From Erythroxylum novogranatense (Eukaryota > Streptophyta > Magnoliopsida > Malpighiales > Erythroxylaceae), in assembly GCA_029891385.1 (NCBI GenBank), contig CM057228.1, positions 27,656,214-27,720,213 on the forward strand: a stretch of 64,000 bases of DNA. Direction: 5' to 3'. The position numbers and the translations under genes were made by a program. Below are positions 1-8,480 of this stretch, one piece after another. The notes beneath the pieces are model-generated. The model had not been told where the DNA came from. It made no database searches and was given only the letters and a program-made list of their open reading frames with translations. Every line of letters begins with the position of its first letter. The first letter of the stretch is position 1.

Positions 1-954
1 AGGATTAAAATGTTTTTTCTTATATTTTGAAAACTGTTTAGGTTGTTTACAACCATATTGTTGAGGTACTTCAGCATTTTGATCACAACATAAATTAAAA
101 TGTTGATGTTTTAATGTTCGTTTTAATTTTGAATCTAAACAAAAATCTACTAATAATTCTTTTGTAACTAATATAGCTCCACCTAAGTTATGGGCTACTT
201 GTTGTTGTTCAATTTTCTCATGAAATTGTTGTTGTACTTTTATATTGAAAGGATAAGGTAATTTTTGAATAAATATATGAATATACATTTCTTGTTCAGT
301 TCTTGGTAATTTATAATATTGTTTCTGAAATTCACATATAAAATCATCTAAATAATAAATATCACATATTTGCATATTGTTGAGATGTCTTAATGCTTTT
401 AATCGATTTACTTTATCTCGGTTAGCTTTGTGAAAAATCACATCTTGACCGAAAAATTCTTTATAAATTTCATCACCTATTACTTCAAAAGTATCTTCAT
501 CTTGTGTTTTACTAAGATAATGAGGAGTAGATTGTAGAGCTTGAGCATTTTCAATAAGAAAATTTTGAACGTTTCCGGTTGTTTTATATAATACAAAATT
601 CCATAGAGAGTCTTTATCATCAGGTCTATCACCAAATGGTTTTTCGATTTGAATAATTAATTGTAATCTGTCATACCATGTATGGAATAATTCTTCATTA
701 TTTGTAATACAATCTAAATCTAATATACTGTCAGGGCCTAATTTTGTAATTTTAGGTTTATATTCTGATGGATATTTTCGTATTTTGGATCCTTTATAAT
801 AATAACCTTGTTTATTTAGAAATTCATCCTGATTTTCAGAAAACCATGAATAATTAGTTGGTTGAAATTCTTTTTTACGTTTATCTCCAGTTAATTTTTG
901 TTTTAATTTTAAGTTTTGAGTATTACTACTTTCAGGTTTTTCATCTTTATCCAT
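1..954 (-). CDS. coat-protein-like frame of an endogenous caulimovirid, 3' part outside window
   Basis: An uninterrupted frame of 318 codons reads from an ATG at 954 down to base 1 and leaves the window still open. The residues suit a pararetrovirus capsid domain: a Lys-rich N-terminus, a helical core with a WYDRLQLIIQ stretch, then a YLDDFICEFQKQYY ... IQKLPYPF block like that of caulimovirid coat proteins, and near the edge a Cys-rich basic stretch (CCDQN ... YGCKQPK) of the kind that precedes a CCHC zinc knuckle. Such proteins form the icosahedral shell and bind pregenomic RNA. The ATG lies 54 bases downstream of a tRNA-Met primer-binding site. The family call rests on motif resemblance by eye. 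The main alternative is a Gag of a divergent LTR retrotransposon. The intact frame points to a fairly young insertion. Confidence 0.66.
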   Translation of the reverse strand, partial: MDKDEKPESSNTQNLKLKQKLTGDKRKKEFQPTNYSWFSENQDEFLNKQGYYYKGSKIRKYPSEYKPKITKLGPDSILDLDCITNNEELFHTWYDRLQLIIQIEKPFGDRPDDKDSLWNFVLYKTTGNVQNFLIENAQALQSTPHYLSKTQDEDTFEVIGDEIYKEFFGQDVIFHKANRDKVNRLKALRHLNNMQICDIYYLDDFICEFQKQYYKLPRTEQEMYIHIFIQKLPYPFNIKVQQQFHEKIEQQQVAHNLGGAILVTKELLVDFCLDSKLKRTLKHQHFNLCCDQNAEVPQQYGCKQPKQFSKYKKKHFNP

Positions 955-1007
955 ATATAATTCTTTTGTTATTTAAGTTCTTTTTCGTGGTATTTTTGTT
1001 ATCCTCA

Positions 1008-1019
1008 GCTCTGATACCA
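1008..1019 (-). promoter_or_regulatory. primer-binding site, initiator tRNA-Met type
   Basis: Read on the minus strand this is TGGTATCAGAGC, the standard complement of the 3' end of initiator tRNA-Met that primes minus-strand DNA synthesis in caulimovirids and many plant LTR retrotransposons. It lies between the long minus-strand leader and the coat-protein-like ATG, so the two are probably one transcription unit. Confidence 0.8.
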
Positions 1020-1057
1020 CTGATCTACCCAAAACTCGAGTTGAAGGTAGGGCGTTA

Positions 1058-1411
1058 TCAAATATCGTCATCTATACATTCGTAATCAGAACGAGTGAGT
1101 TCTATTTCTGTTTCTACTAGATCTTCTTCTAGTTCTTCGTCTGAGGGAAATAATTGTGAGAATGATTCGGAACAATACATATTATAGAGGTCTTGTCTTA
1201 ATTGCGTTTCTCTAATAATATCTTCATCTGATTCTTCCTCATGATGAGGTGAGAAATCAAATATAATATCTCTATCATCTAGTCGTACTATATATCCAAT
1301 ATTAGTATTTAACTGAAAGATAGTGCTCCATAAATAATCAAGAGTAATATCAATAAATTGACAACTAATAGCAAAATATTGAGAAATAATGTCGGAAGGA
1401 ATAAATAACAT
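1058..1411 (-). CDS. acidic 117-residue ORF in the leader, unknown function
   Basis: This is an open frame of 117 residues upstream of the primer-binding site on the minus strand. The first half is hydrophobic/mixed (MLFIPSDIISQYF ... IGYIVRLDDRDIIFDF). The second half is very acidic (HHEEESDEDIIRE, DEELEEDLVETEIELT) and ends DDDI. I do not recognise a family. Acidic tails occur in caulimovirid proteins next to the capsid gene, but that is only a loose analogy. The base composition matches the flanking viral-like DNA. It may be a true small viral gene or a leader ORF without a product. Confidence 0.35.
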   Translation of the reverse strand: MLFIPSDIISQYFAISCQFIDITLDYLWSTIFQLNTNIGYIVRLDDRDIIFDFSPHHEEESDEDIIRETQLRQDLYNMYCSESFSQLFPSDEELEEDLVETEIELTRSDYECIDDDI

Positions 1412-1629
1412 ACTTGCAATAATAAAGAAAAATAAAGGTTGGCTTGATAAATAGTAAAGGCATAAATGTATAATTGATCAATAATAGTAATTAAGAAATA
1501 ATGAAAGAAATAAGAGAATGCTAATGTCATGATGGTGCTTAATCAATAAGTAATTCCATTTCATATTGTAATTCTTGTCTATCTGCTTTTATTGAATTAT
1601 AAATATATTACATTTGATCGAGTAAAATT

Positions 1630-1776
1630 TTAGCATTTATAAAAGTTGAGAACATTGATTTTAGCTAATTTTATATGATCTTTGTATAATTGCATAAACT
1701 TCTTTTGTTCTTGTTCAATTTCTAAATAATATTGAATACGTTGCTTAAGAGATCGTCGATAATCAAAATAAGCCAT
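1630..1776 (-). CDS. 48-residue helical ORF, probable broken copy of the ORF at 1780-2097
   Basis: The ATG at 1776 is only three bases beyond the stop codon of the upstream ORF. The start (MAYFDYRRSLKQRIQYYLEI) resembles the start of its neighbour (MAQSYFQIKRTIKQQIHDLD), with the same spacing of MA, aromatic, R and KQ.I. The frame stops after 48 residues. A related helical reading continues in another frame to about 1540, as expected if a frameshift broke a longer gene. Function is unknown. A coiled-coil structural or virion-associated role is possible but not shown. Confidence 0.35.
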   Translation of the reverse strand: MAYFDYRRSLKQRIQYYLEIEQEQKKFMQLYKDHIKLAKINVLNFYKC

Positions 1777-1779
1777 TTA

Positions 1780-2097
1780 TTATATAATAAGAACAGATAA
1801 TTTTGATACAAGAAGATGTCGAGAGACTATTATTTCTTGAATACATATATCTAAAAATTGAATAAATGAGGTTGATTGTTGTAGCATAGTAGTAGCAGTA
1901 GTGAGAATTTTCTGTGCATCTTCATAAAGTGGATGATTGATTGGTTTTTTAAGACTGGAATCTTGAAGAATATTATATGCATGCTTATTGCGAGCAATAG
2001 CTTTGATTTTCAGTTCTTCATAGTGTTCTTTTTCTGCATCTAAATCATGAATTTGTTGCTTGATAGTTCTTTTGATCTGGAAATATGATTGAGCCAT
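1780..2097 (-). CDS. 105-residue coiled-coil ORF in the leader, unknown function
   Basis: Open frame of 105 residues, rich in K, E, Q, I and L with heptad-like spacing over about residues 8-45 and 60-95. No membrane segment or metal-binding cluster is seen. It sits between the minus-strand TATA box (2471-2485) and the primer-binding site, directly upstream of a similar but broken ORF. Virion-associated proteins of caulimovirids are small coiled coils of this size, but I see no diagnostic motif. It could be a reinitiation-type leader gene. Confidence 0.4.
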   Translation of the reverse strand: MAQSYFQIKRTIKQQIHDLDAEKEHYEELKIKAIARNKHAYNILQDSSLKKPINHPLYEDAQKILTTATTMLQQSTSFIQFLDICIQEIIVSRHLLVSKLSVLII

Positions 2098-2470
2098 ACT
2101 GAAAAGTTTAAAATTGTGTGAGTCTTGAAAATATTTTGAAGATAATAATAATAAATTGAATAATCTTAAGAATGCTAATGATCGTATAACATATTAATGT
2201 ATGAATGATAGCAATAATGAAATAAATTAATATGATAATAATTTTATCAAAGATAATCATCATAACAATGCTAGAAATATTTGGAGAAGAAAATAGAGAA
2301 GTATGATAATAATTATAATGCTTGTGATAATAATGTGACAACACGAAATCATAAATTACAAACCTGATTCTTCCGGAAATTGACGAACGTCAATCTTAGA
2401 CTTAAAGCCAAGAGAGAAGTCGAGAGAGTAATGTATGGAAATCTTCTTTGTCTCATTATAGACACCCAAG
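2098..2470 (-). other. 5' part of the minus-strand leader, non-coding or leader ORFs
   Basis: AT-rich stretch between the minus-strand TATA box and the first plausible small gene. The only long frame (2108-2344) encodes a repetitive Ile/Tyr-rich string typical of AT-rich noise. Around 2388-2401 arms TTGACG and CGTCAA form an inverted repeat containing the TGACG core of as-1-like sites. It is downstream of the presumed start site, so its role is unclear. Just after it on the minus strand AG/GTTTGTAA resembles a splice donor. Confidence 0.4.
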
Positions 2471-2485
2471 CCATATATTTATAGA
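2471..2485 (-). promoter_or_regulatory. TATA box of the minus-strand transcription unit
   Basis: On the minus strand this reads TCTATAAATATATGG, a strong plant/pararetrovirus TATA box. Transcription would start near 2445 and run toward the primer-binding site and coat-protein-like gene. Upstream, on the same strand, are pyrimidine-rich CTTTTACTTT repeats (2525-2570) and a TGACG motif near 2730, a layout like that of 35S-type promoters. No poly(A) signal was identified with confidence. Confidence 0.6.
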
Positions 2486-2702
2486 AACGAAAAGGAATAA
2501 AACGTACAGACACGACAGAACGTAAAGAAAAGTAAAAGTAAAGTAAAAGAAAAAGTAAAAGTAAGATGCCAAAATTGACAACTTACAAGTCATAAAGAAA
2601 AGATGCTAATTTGAAAAAGACTAAAGTATGTACAGATGGGCGGTCTGAACTTAAAGACCTACATTATTGATGCTTTAGTGCTTTGTCCGAGACTTTGACA
2701 GA

Positions 2703-2786
2703 TTATTCTTCAATAATAATGAGCTCGTCATTGGTAGTACTGTTTGCTTCTTGTGCTTTTGACGATTTAGATGACTTTGATTGCAT
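2703..2786 (-). CDS. 27-residue Ser/Lys ORF upstream of the minus-strand promoter
   Basis: A short ATG-started frame encoding a Ser/Lys-rich start and an acidic end (NDELIIIEE). It lies between the plus-strand gene array and the minus-strand TATA box. In a circular pararetrovirus this spot holds the end of the preceding gene, so this may be the tail of such a gene after rearrangement, or chance. No function can be assigned. Confidence 0.2.
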   Translation of the reverse strand: MQSKSSKSSKAQEANSTTNDELIIIEE

Positions 2787-2802
2787 TAATGAACCCTTTT
2801 AA

Positions 2803-3063
2803 ATGAATTGTTCTATTTGTATAGATTTAAACGAAAAAATTCAATCTACACATCAAATTATTAATTATTATCAAGATCATATTCAATATAATGAAAATCG
2901 GATAAATTATCTTATTTTCGCAGGTATTAATCGTATCGGTCAAAGACCTTATATAGAACATCTATCAATAATACAAAGATTACATCACTTATATACAACT
3001 CAATTACGAGAACTAGAACAAATTCAAACTGATCATTACTGTTATCATCCCAATACATTATGA
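2803..3063 (+). CDS. 86-residue helical ORF, first gene of the plus-strand array
   Basis: Open frame of 86 residues, starting MNCSICIDLNEKIQ and rich in I, Q, H and Y. Most of it is predicted by eye to be helical. Its stop overlaps the next start as ATGA at 3060-3063, the arrangement caulimovirids such as badnaviruses use between consecutive ORFs translated from one RNA. By position it matches the small first ORF of such genomes. I cannot name a function. The CxxC near the N-terminus (CSIC) is the only notable motif. Confidence 0.5.
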   Translation: MNCSICIDLNEKIQSTHQIINYYQDHIQYNENRINYLIFAGINRIGQRPYIEHLSIIQRLHHLYTTQLRELEQIQTDHYCYHPNTL

Positions 3064-4049
3064 CTTCCACAACTGTTTCTTCAACCGTATTAGATGTAGA
3101 TAACTTAGAATTAACGGAATCATTAGGAACTTTTAAAGTTTCAACTTTAATAAATCAAGACAAGCAAAAACAAATTACAAAAGCCCAGTTAGATTTAAAG
3201 AAAGGACAAGATATTCATAAATCAACTCTAAAACAACTCTTTAATAGAAAAAATCTTATTTATTTTGGAAAAATTATTCAAGAAACACCTATTAGGATTG
3301 ATCAATGTCATGGCAATTTACGAATTAGTCTAATTGATCCAGATCAAATTAATAGACAATTACAACTATTACCAGAATCAAAACGTAAGAAAATTGGTTA
3401 TATTCATTTATCCACTATACAAATATTATTAAAATCTACTTTTCAAGATGGAATAGACACTCCAATAAGAATGGCAATATTAGATGAACGAATGAACAAT
3501 CTCAATGATAAAGTTTTAGGAATGATGAATGGAAATTTACAATATGGAAAAATTAAATTTAACACAAGATTAAAACTAGGTATTCCCTTAATATCATCTG
3601 AATTAGATAAAGCTATTACAATTGCATATAAATTTTATCGAAGTAATCTTATGAGTCAAGGACAATATCCTTTTTCTTTAACTTATCAAATTAGCTATGC
3701 ATTATCAAATTCACATCATAGTATCGATTTTAAACATACATAACAAATATATTTAGATCAATTATTCCAAGAAGTAGCTAAAGTTGGAATTAAAATTCAA
3801 CCTAAAATACAACCCCTTCCAGCAATACAACAACCTTTTTATTTACCATCTATAATCGAAAGAAGACATTCTTTCTCTGAATCAACATCGAATAATATTC
3901 TCTTCTTAGATCAACCTCAAAGACGACATCAAAACCTATATATATAGAAAGACCAATTAGAATAATCGAACCTAATCAAAAGCAGACAATTAGATGAAAT
4001 TCAAAATCAACTTTCAACATTATCGACCTATTTAATTCAAAAATTATGA
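3060..4049 (+). pseudogene. 30K-superfamily movement protein of a caulimovirid, three in-frame stops
   Basis: The first 227 codons are open, then one frame continues past stops at 3741 (TAA), 3945 (TAG) and 3963 (TAA) to a TGA at 4047-4049, about 330 codons with no net frameshift. That is a normal length for a caulimovirid movement protein. The conserved core is visible: GYIHLSTIQILLKSTF, DGIDTPIRMAILDERM, GNLQYGKIKF, and SLTYQISYALSNSHHSIDF. Such proteins form tubules at plasmodesmata and carry virus between cells. Both ends overlap neighbouring ORFs as ATGA, strong evidence for a viral operon-like layout. The three stops make this copy inactive as it stands. A movement protein separates this region from ordinary LTR retrotransposons. 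Confidence 0.78.
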
Positions 4050-4238
4050 CAACTTTAACAAATTTGACTCAACAAATAGAATCATTACTACAAACATTGG
4101 AATTAGTAGAACAAAAGATAGAAACTTTAGTACATTCCCAAATAGAAATTGTCACATTAATAGAACAAATAAATCAAAAGATTCAAGATACAAATGATAA
4201 AATCGTAGTGAAAATGGCAAAAGATCCGCACCCAAAAA
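4046..4238 (+). pseudogene. coiled-coil ORF, virion-associated-protein-like, 3' end replaced
   Basis: It starts at the ATG that overlaps the movement-protein stop (ATGA, 4046-4049). About 62 residues form a near-perfect heptad coiled coil (QQIESLLQTLELVEQKIETL, then ...IEQINQKIQDTNDKI). Small coiled-coil virion-associated proteins follow or precede the movement protein in several caulimovirids, so that role is likely but inferred. After about 4235 composition changes sharply to GC-rich and the frame runs through foreign-looking sequence to 4357, so the true C-terminus is missing. Confidence 0.5.
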
Positions 4239-4389
4239 TGGTATCAGAGCGTCCAGGTATGGGCCTGGGCTGCCCCCACGTCTCGAGTTCGAAGTTCGAA
4301 GACATCCATCGCTCCGATCCAACAGATGAAAATAACGCAATGAAGTGGTGGGTATAAAAGGTTTGATTCCGCCCTACTGAAAACACGTA
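4236..4389 (+). other. GC-rich block with a second primer-binding-site word
   Basis: About 150 bases whose composition differs from the AT-rich viral DNA on both sides. It contains TGGTATCAGAGC at 4239-4250, identical to a tRNA-Met primer-binding site, followed by a GC-rich stretch with AGTTCGAAGTTCGA near 4290. It interrupts the coiled-coil ORF. It may be a remnant of a short retroelement (TRIM or SINE) or a recombination junction. No terminal repeats or target duplication were found. Confidence 0.4.
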
Positions 4390-4616
4390 AGAATCCCTAT
4401 TTATCATAATTCCTATTATCAAAAATTAAAATTAGTTCAGGAGAAACTTCACTCTCTACATTTTTATTTACTCAATAATACTTCTCTACAGGTAGAAGTA
4501 AATAACCTCTTAGATCAAGTATGTAATGAAAATCCATTAGATCCACAAAAGAATCATAATACCGAACTTATCGAAATAAAATTAAAAGATCCATTACAAG
4601 AAGTTAATATTAAAAA

Positions 4617-4617
<1 letters not shown>
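4390..4617 (+). pseudogene. open helical frame of viral character, start lost
   Basis: An AT-rich frame without a start codon runs about 76 codons from 4390 to the edge of the AAT repeat. It encodes a helical, Lys/Leu/Gln-rich stretch (YHNSYYQKLKLVQEKLHSLH) like the other small coiled-coil ORFs in this region. It could be the displaced end of the ORF at 4046 or another small gene. It ends in the microsatellite. Confidence 0.35.
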
Positions 4618-4711
<94 letters not shown>

Positions 4712-4745
4712 GAAAAGAAATAATAATAATACTAATAATAATTAT
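4611..4745. repeat. (AAT)n microsatellite at the right edge of the viral block
   Basis: Roughly 95 bases of nearly perfect AAT/ATA units (4617-4711), followed by imperfect units to 4745. It marks the boundary between the viral-like DNA and the host intron-like sequence. Endogenous pararetroviruses are often found beside AT-rich simple repeats. Confidence 0.9.
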
Positions 4746-5172
4746 AGTGGTATAATATTAATCCTTATTATTTTAAGAATAAGCAAAAAATCAGATTCCA
4801 AAACAGTAAAATTTTGTCTAAGAAGGAAAGCTTACTTTGTCGTAAAATTGTGGCTTTTATAAAGAAGGAAAACTGGCTTTGAATATGGCTCCAAAACGGC
4901 ACTTGTGGGTAGGTCCCACAGGCGTCTGTCCACATATGCTAGCTAATATTTGTTAGGATTCAATATTTTTTAAGATTATTTTTCTATAAACAATTAAAAA
5001 ATTCCATCTTTGCCATTGTCATTACCAAAAGAAGACACACAAAAGAGGACAAGTTGGACTAAGTCACATCATGCTAGGCACTTATGGATTCAGAAATTTA
5101 AGATAGAAGGATTCAAATATTTAATTTTTTTAAATTTTGAGAACCCAGTGCATCACTAACCTTCAAATAACT

Positions 5173-5218
<46 letters not shown>

Positions 5219-5442
5219 TAAAAAATATTTAATTTGTTAAAATTTTGAGGGCCAGTGATACACACTGGATCCTATGTATAAGGTAGGGTACTTATATTTT
5301 CTTTTTAAATCATAATGCTTTTATATATTTATTGGCTGATGTGGTGATGTCAATGTTTTTCCAAACTTGCCTCCATGTTATTATCTCCAACTTCGTGACA
5401 ATTCAGATAACATTAGATAATTGTTGTTATGCTGCCTAACAG
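4746..5442 (+). other. intron-like host sequence upstream of the strictosidine synthase-like exons
   Basis: No coding sequence was recognised. A (TA)n microsatellite lies within it (5173-5212). It ends in an intron acceptor (CTAACAG, 5436-5442) before the first visible exon. The N-terminal exons of the gene are not here, so they are upstream of the window beyond the viral block, or lost. Confidence 0.55.
5173..5212. repeat. (TA)n microsatellite
   Basis: About 20 uninterrupted TA units inside the presumed intron of the strictosidine synthase-like gene. Confidence 0.9.
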
Positions 5443-6534
5443 GGATTGTTGAACATAAGCGTCGATGGTGCAGTGGAGGTGCTAACCAATGAGGCGGAGG
5501 GTGTAGAGTTCAAGCTCACAGATGCTGCAGTAACAGCTGAAGATGGAACAATTTATTTCACTGATGCTTCCTACAAGTACAACTTGCACGATCATGCACA
5601 GGACGTGCTGGGGGGCAAGCCTTATGGTCGCTTAATTAGCTTTGACCCAATTACAAGAAAGTCCAAAGTTTTGGTCCACGACCTGTATTTCGCTAATGGA
5701 GTCGAAATCTCGCCGAATCAAGACTACGTGGTCTTCTGCGAGACTTCCATGTAAGTTGGTAGTCTGGAAATATTACAGAGGTTCTTGGTTTGGCACCAGG
5801 GTTTTACATGGCTTGGATTTCTCTGTACATGGCAGGAGAAGGTGCAGAAAATATTACACACAAGGGAAGGATAAAGGAAGAGTTGAAAGTTTCATCGAGA
5901 ACTTGCCTGGCTTGCCTGATAACATTCATTATGATGGTCAAGGTCACTACTGGATAGCTTTAGCCACGGTAATTCCTCATCATTTTGCTTTTTGCCCATT
6001 TCTTTCTTTTTCCATGGAATTCTATGTGCAATACTCTAGCATTCTAGGACCGTGTAGTTCTGGTTTCAGTTAGACTACATTTTGAAGGATAATTTAATTT
6101 AAAATTCCAGCTTTTGGCAATGCATGAGCATTTCTAATTTCTGTTTCAGTTCTTGAAATTTTCTTTTTTCCTTCTGAACCAAGTGTCCTATAAGACAAGG
6201 TTCCTGCAGGCTCCAGCTACTATATGTATTACGTTCTTCATTTGCGTTAATGTAACAGGAATTTGATCGATTTTGGGACCTGATGTACAAATATCCTGAC
6301 ATACGAAAGTGTCTAGCAATCATTATGAAGTACAATAGAGACTATGCCATAGCAAAGAACAGTGGCGTTTTTGTGGTGGAACTGGAAGGTAAACCAACTG
6401 CACATTACCAAGACCCTGGATTGACATTAATCTCAACTGGGGTCAAGATAGGAAATCACCTTTACTGTGGTTCCATCGTTTACACCTACATTATCAGTCT
6501 TGATCTGACAAAACATCCTGCAATACCAATATAA
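5443..6534 (+). pseudogene. strictosidine synthase-like (SSL) gene, three 3' exons
   Basis: Three exons splice in frame: 5443-5750, 5836-5968 and 6259-6534, with GT..AG borders and a TAA at 6532-6534. Together they give about 238 residues covering the six-bladed propeller region of the plant strictosidine synthase-like family, with hallmark blocks [72 protein letters not shown] and KNSGVFVVELEGKP. Family members are mostly vacuolar or secretory-pathway enzymes of uncertain activity. Few make strictosidine, so no substrate is assigned. The signal-peptide exon and first blades are absent, and viral DNA lies upstream where they should be. I call it truncated. If the missing exons lie left of the window it could be a working gene with a viral insertion in an intron. 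Confidence 0.85.
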
Positions 6535-6831
6535 ACGTAAGCCCTTCCAGGGTCACCCTGGTGGCAATCCCTGCAGTGATCAAGTTGATTGTTCCTCCCA
6601 GATGCTATAGATAGATGCAAGTTTCATTCAGGATTTTCTGGAACTATGTACTTGTGAACAAACCTATAAATTTAACTGAACTTGTTGAACAAATATATGC
6701 AAATTGTTCTCTTTCTCAAGAGAGGCTGCCCATGGCCTTTGCTTTCTCACTTAAAATGAACTTTTGTACTTTACCCGTTGAGGCCAATCCTCAAAAACTA
6801 CAAAGCGAGGAGCCATGTAATGAGGCAAGCG
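6535..6831 (+). other. 3' flank / probable 3' UTR of the SSL gene
   Basis: AT-rich sequence after the stop with no convincing gene. The one frame of 78 codons (6615-6851) has no recognisable features and runs into the copia LTR. It ends at the LTR start TGTCAG at 6832. Confidence 0.5.
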
Positions 6832-7619
6832 TGTCAGAATTAATATGGTAAAGGGAGGACGATCAGGAGCCCATCATATCAATGTTATGAATACCGTATC
6901 GGGGTTGGTACCGGATTGAGCTTTGAAGCGAACGATCAGTGCAAATTCGATCAAGACTGCTAGATTTTGGAATTTTTAAATTTATAAAATAGTTCCTAAA
7001 ATTTTTTAAAAATTACAAAATAGTCCATATTGATATATTATACAGTTGTACTTTATACTTTACTAGTTTACTGCTTACATCAACCATGCTTTCAAAAATC
7101 TTAATAGTAAATAATAATGATAATTAATTTGAAATAATAATAAATTTTAAATATTTTACATATAAATAATAACCACAATTAATTATTTACCTACCTAAAA
7201 CTAATAGTCAACTAAGCAAATACTATCATTAAGACATTAACTACAATCAAATTATTATTAATTTCTAATTCCATAATTTTATACTTAACTAATTATTTAC
7301 CAAAATTCAATACCCAAATATTAAAAATAAATAACCATTTAACAAATATTAAGAATGTGTCAATTAATGTTAAGCCTTTTCAATTTTACTAATTTTGATT
7401 ATCAATATTACATTTAATTATTAATTTCATATTTGATTATCAATTTTACAATTAGGTTTAAATGTTGATTTAATTTTGATTATCAACTTTCAATTTTAAG
7501 TTTTAACAACCAATTAATCAACATCAACAATTTAACTTTAAAGTTTAAATTTAAAATAAGATTAACCATAAGCACCAAATTATCATTAAATAAAATGCAT
7601 GTACAATTAAACATTTCAA

Positions 7620-7965
7620 ATTATCAAACTCAATCTCAATTCTCAAATTCAATTTCATTGATCAATAATTCAACAATTTAATATTAATACAATAATGCAA
7701 ATATCCAATTCCAATTCCAAATTTAATTTACAATCAATTCCAAATTCCAATTCCAATTCCAATTTCAAATTCAATTTCCAATCCAAATCATACAATTTTA
7801 ATTTCAATTTCAATTCCAATTCAATTTCAAATTTAATTTATAATCAATTCCAAAATCCAATTTCAATTCCAATTCTAAATTTAATTTCCAATCTAAATCA
7901 TATCATTCCAATTTTAAATTTAATTTTAATCCAATTTCAATTCCAATTGATAAAAGGCCAAATCG
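7620..7965. repeat. degenerate CAATTC/CAATTT hexamer repeat inside the MULE
   Basis: A stretch of about 350 bases made of short units such as CAATTC, CAATTT, CCAAAT. The frame across it (Asn/Ser/Ile/Phe/Gln only) is a by-product of the repeat. Confidence 0.75.
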
Positions 7966-8169
7966 ATGGGAAGACAAAGATGACAGGTGCAATTAAATGA
8001 TACGTTTAATTATGGAGAAAGATAAGATCCTTTATTAATATTATTCGTAAGTCTCTTCCACTATCATAATCTACTTTTAGTAGGCTTTAAATCTTGTTCT
8101 ATTACTTTTGTACCTAACCACACGTGGCACGAGAACTTATTGGAAATCTTGAATCGAAAATGAGAAAAT

Positions 8170-8480
8170 ACGTCTAAGAGGAGGCGATCGGCAACGAGGA
8201 GCGGAGGAGGACGAGCGAAGGCGGCGATCGCGAGGAGGAGCGGAGGAGGACGAAAGGCGGCGATCGAGCACGAGGAGCAACATGGCGACGAGGAGGACGG
8301 CGAAGGCGGCGACGAGGAGGAGGCGAGGAGAAGGCGAGGCGAGATCCAACAACCACCGGTCGAAGACGAAGGAGGAGGAGAACATGTCGACGGCCAGGAG
8401 GACGGCGAGGAGACGACGGCGAGACGAGATCCGAGGAGGGAGAGCAGCGGCGCGGAGAAGAAGGAGAAACAAAGAAGAGA
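8170..8480. other. GC-rich GAGGACG/GGCGATCG repetitive block in the MULE
   Basis: About 300 bases of purine-rich words such as GAGGAGGACG, GGCGGCGA and GCGATCG in a surrounding of about 30% GC. Frames on both strands are open but give only Arg/Ala/Glu- or Ser/Pro/Arg-rich strings. I read it as captured or amplified low-complexity DNA, not a gene. Confidence 0.5.

Noticed and set aside
1309..1530. Hydrophobic 73-residue ORF overlapping the acidic ORF
   Set aside because: Leu/Ile/Tyr composition follows from AT-rich DNA, and it overlaps a more plausible frame.
2108..2344. Ile/Tyr-rich, membrane-like ORF on the minus strand
   Set aside because: AT-rich low-complexity translation in a leader. 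No charge pattern or motif beyond base composition.
6615..6851. 78-residue ORF after the SSL gene
   Set aside because: Lies in the probable 3' UTR and runs into the copia LTR. No conserved features.
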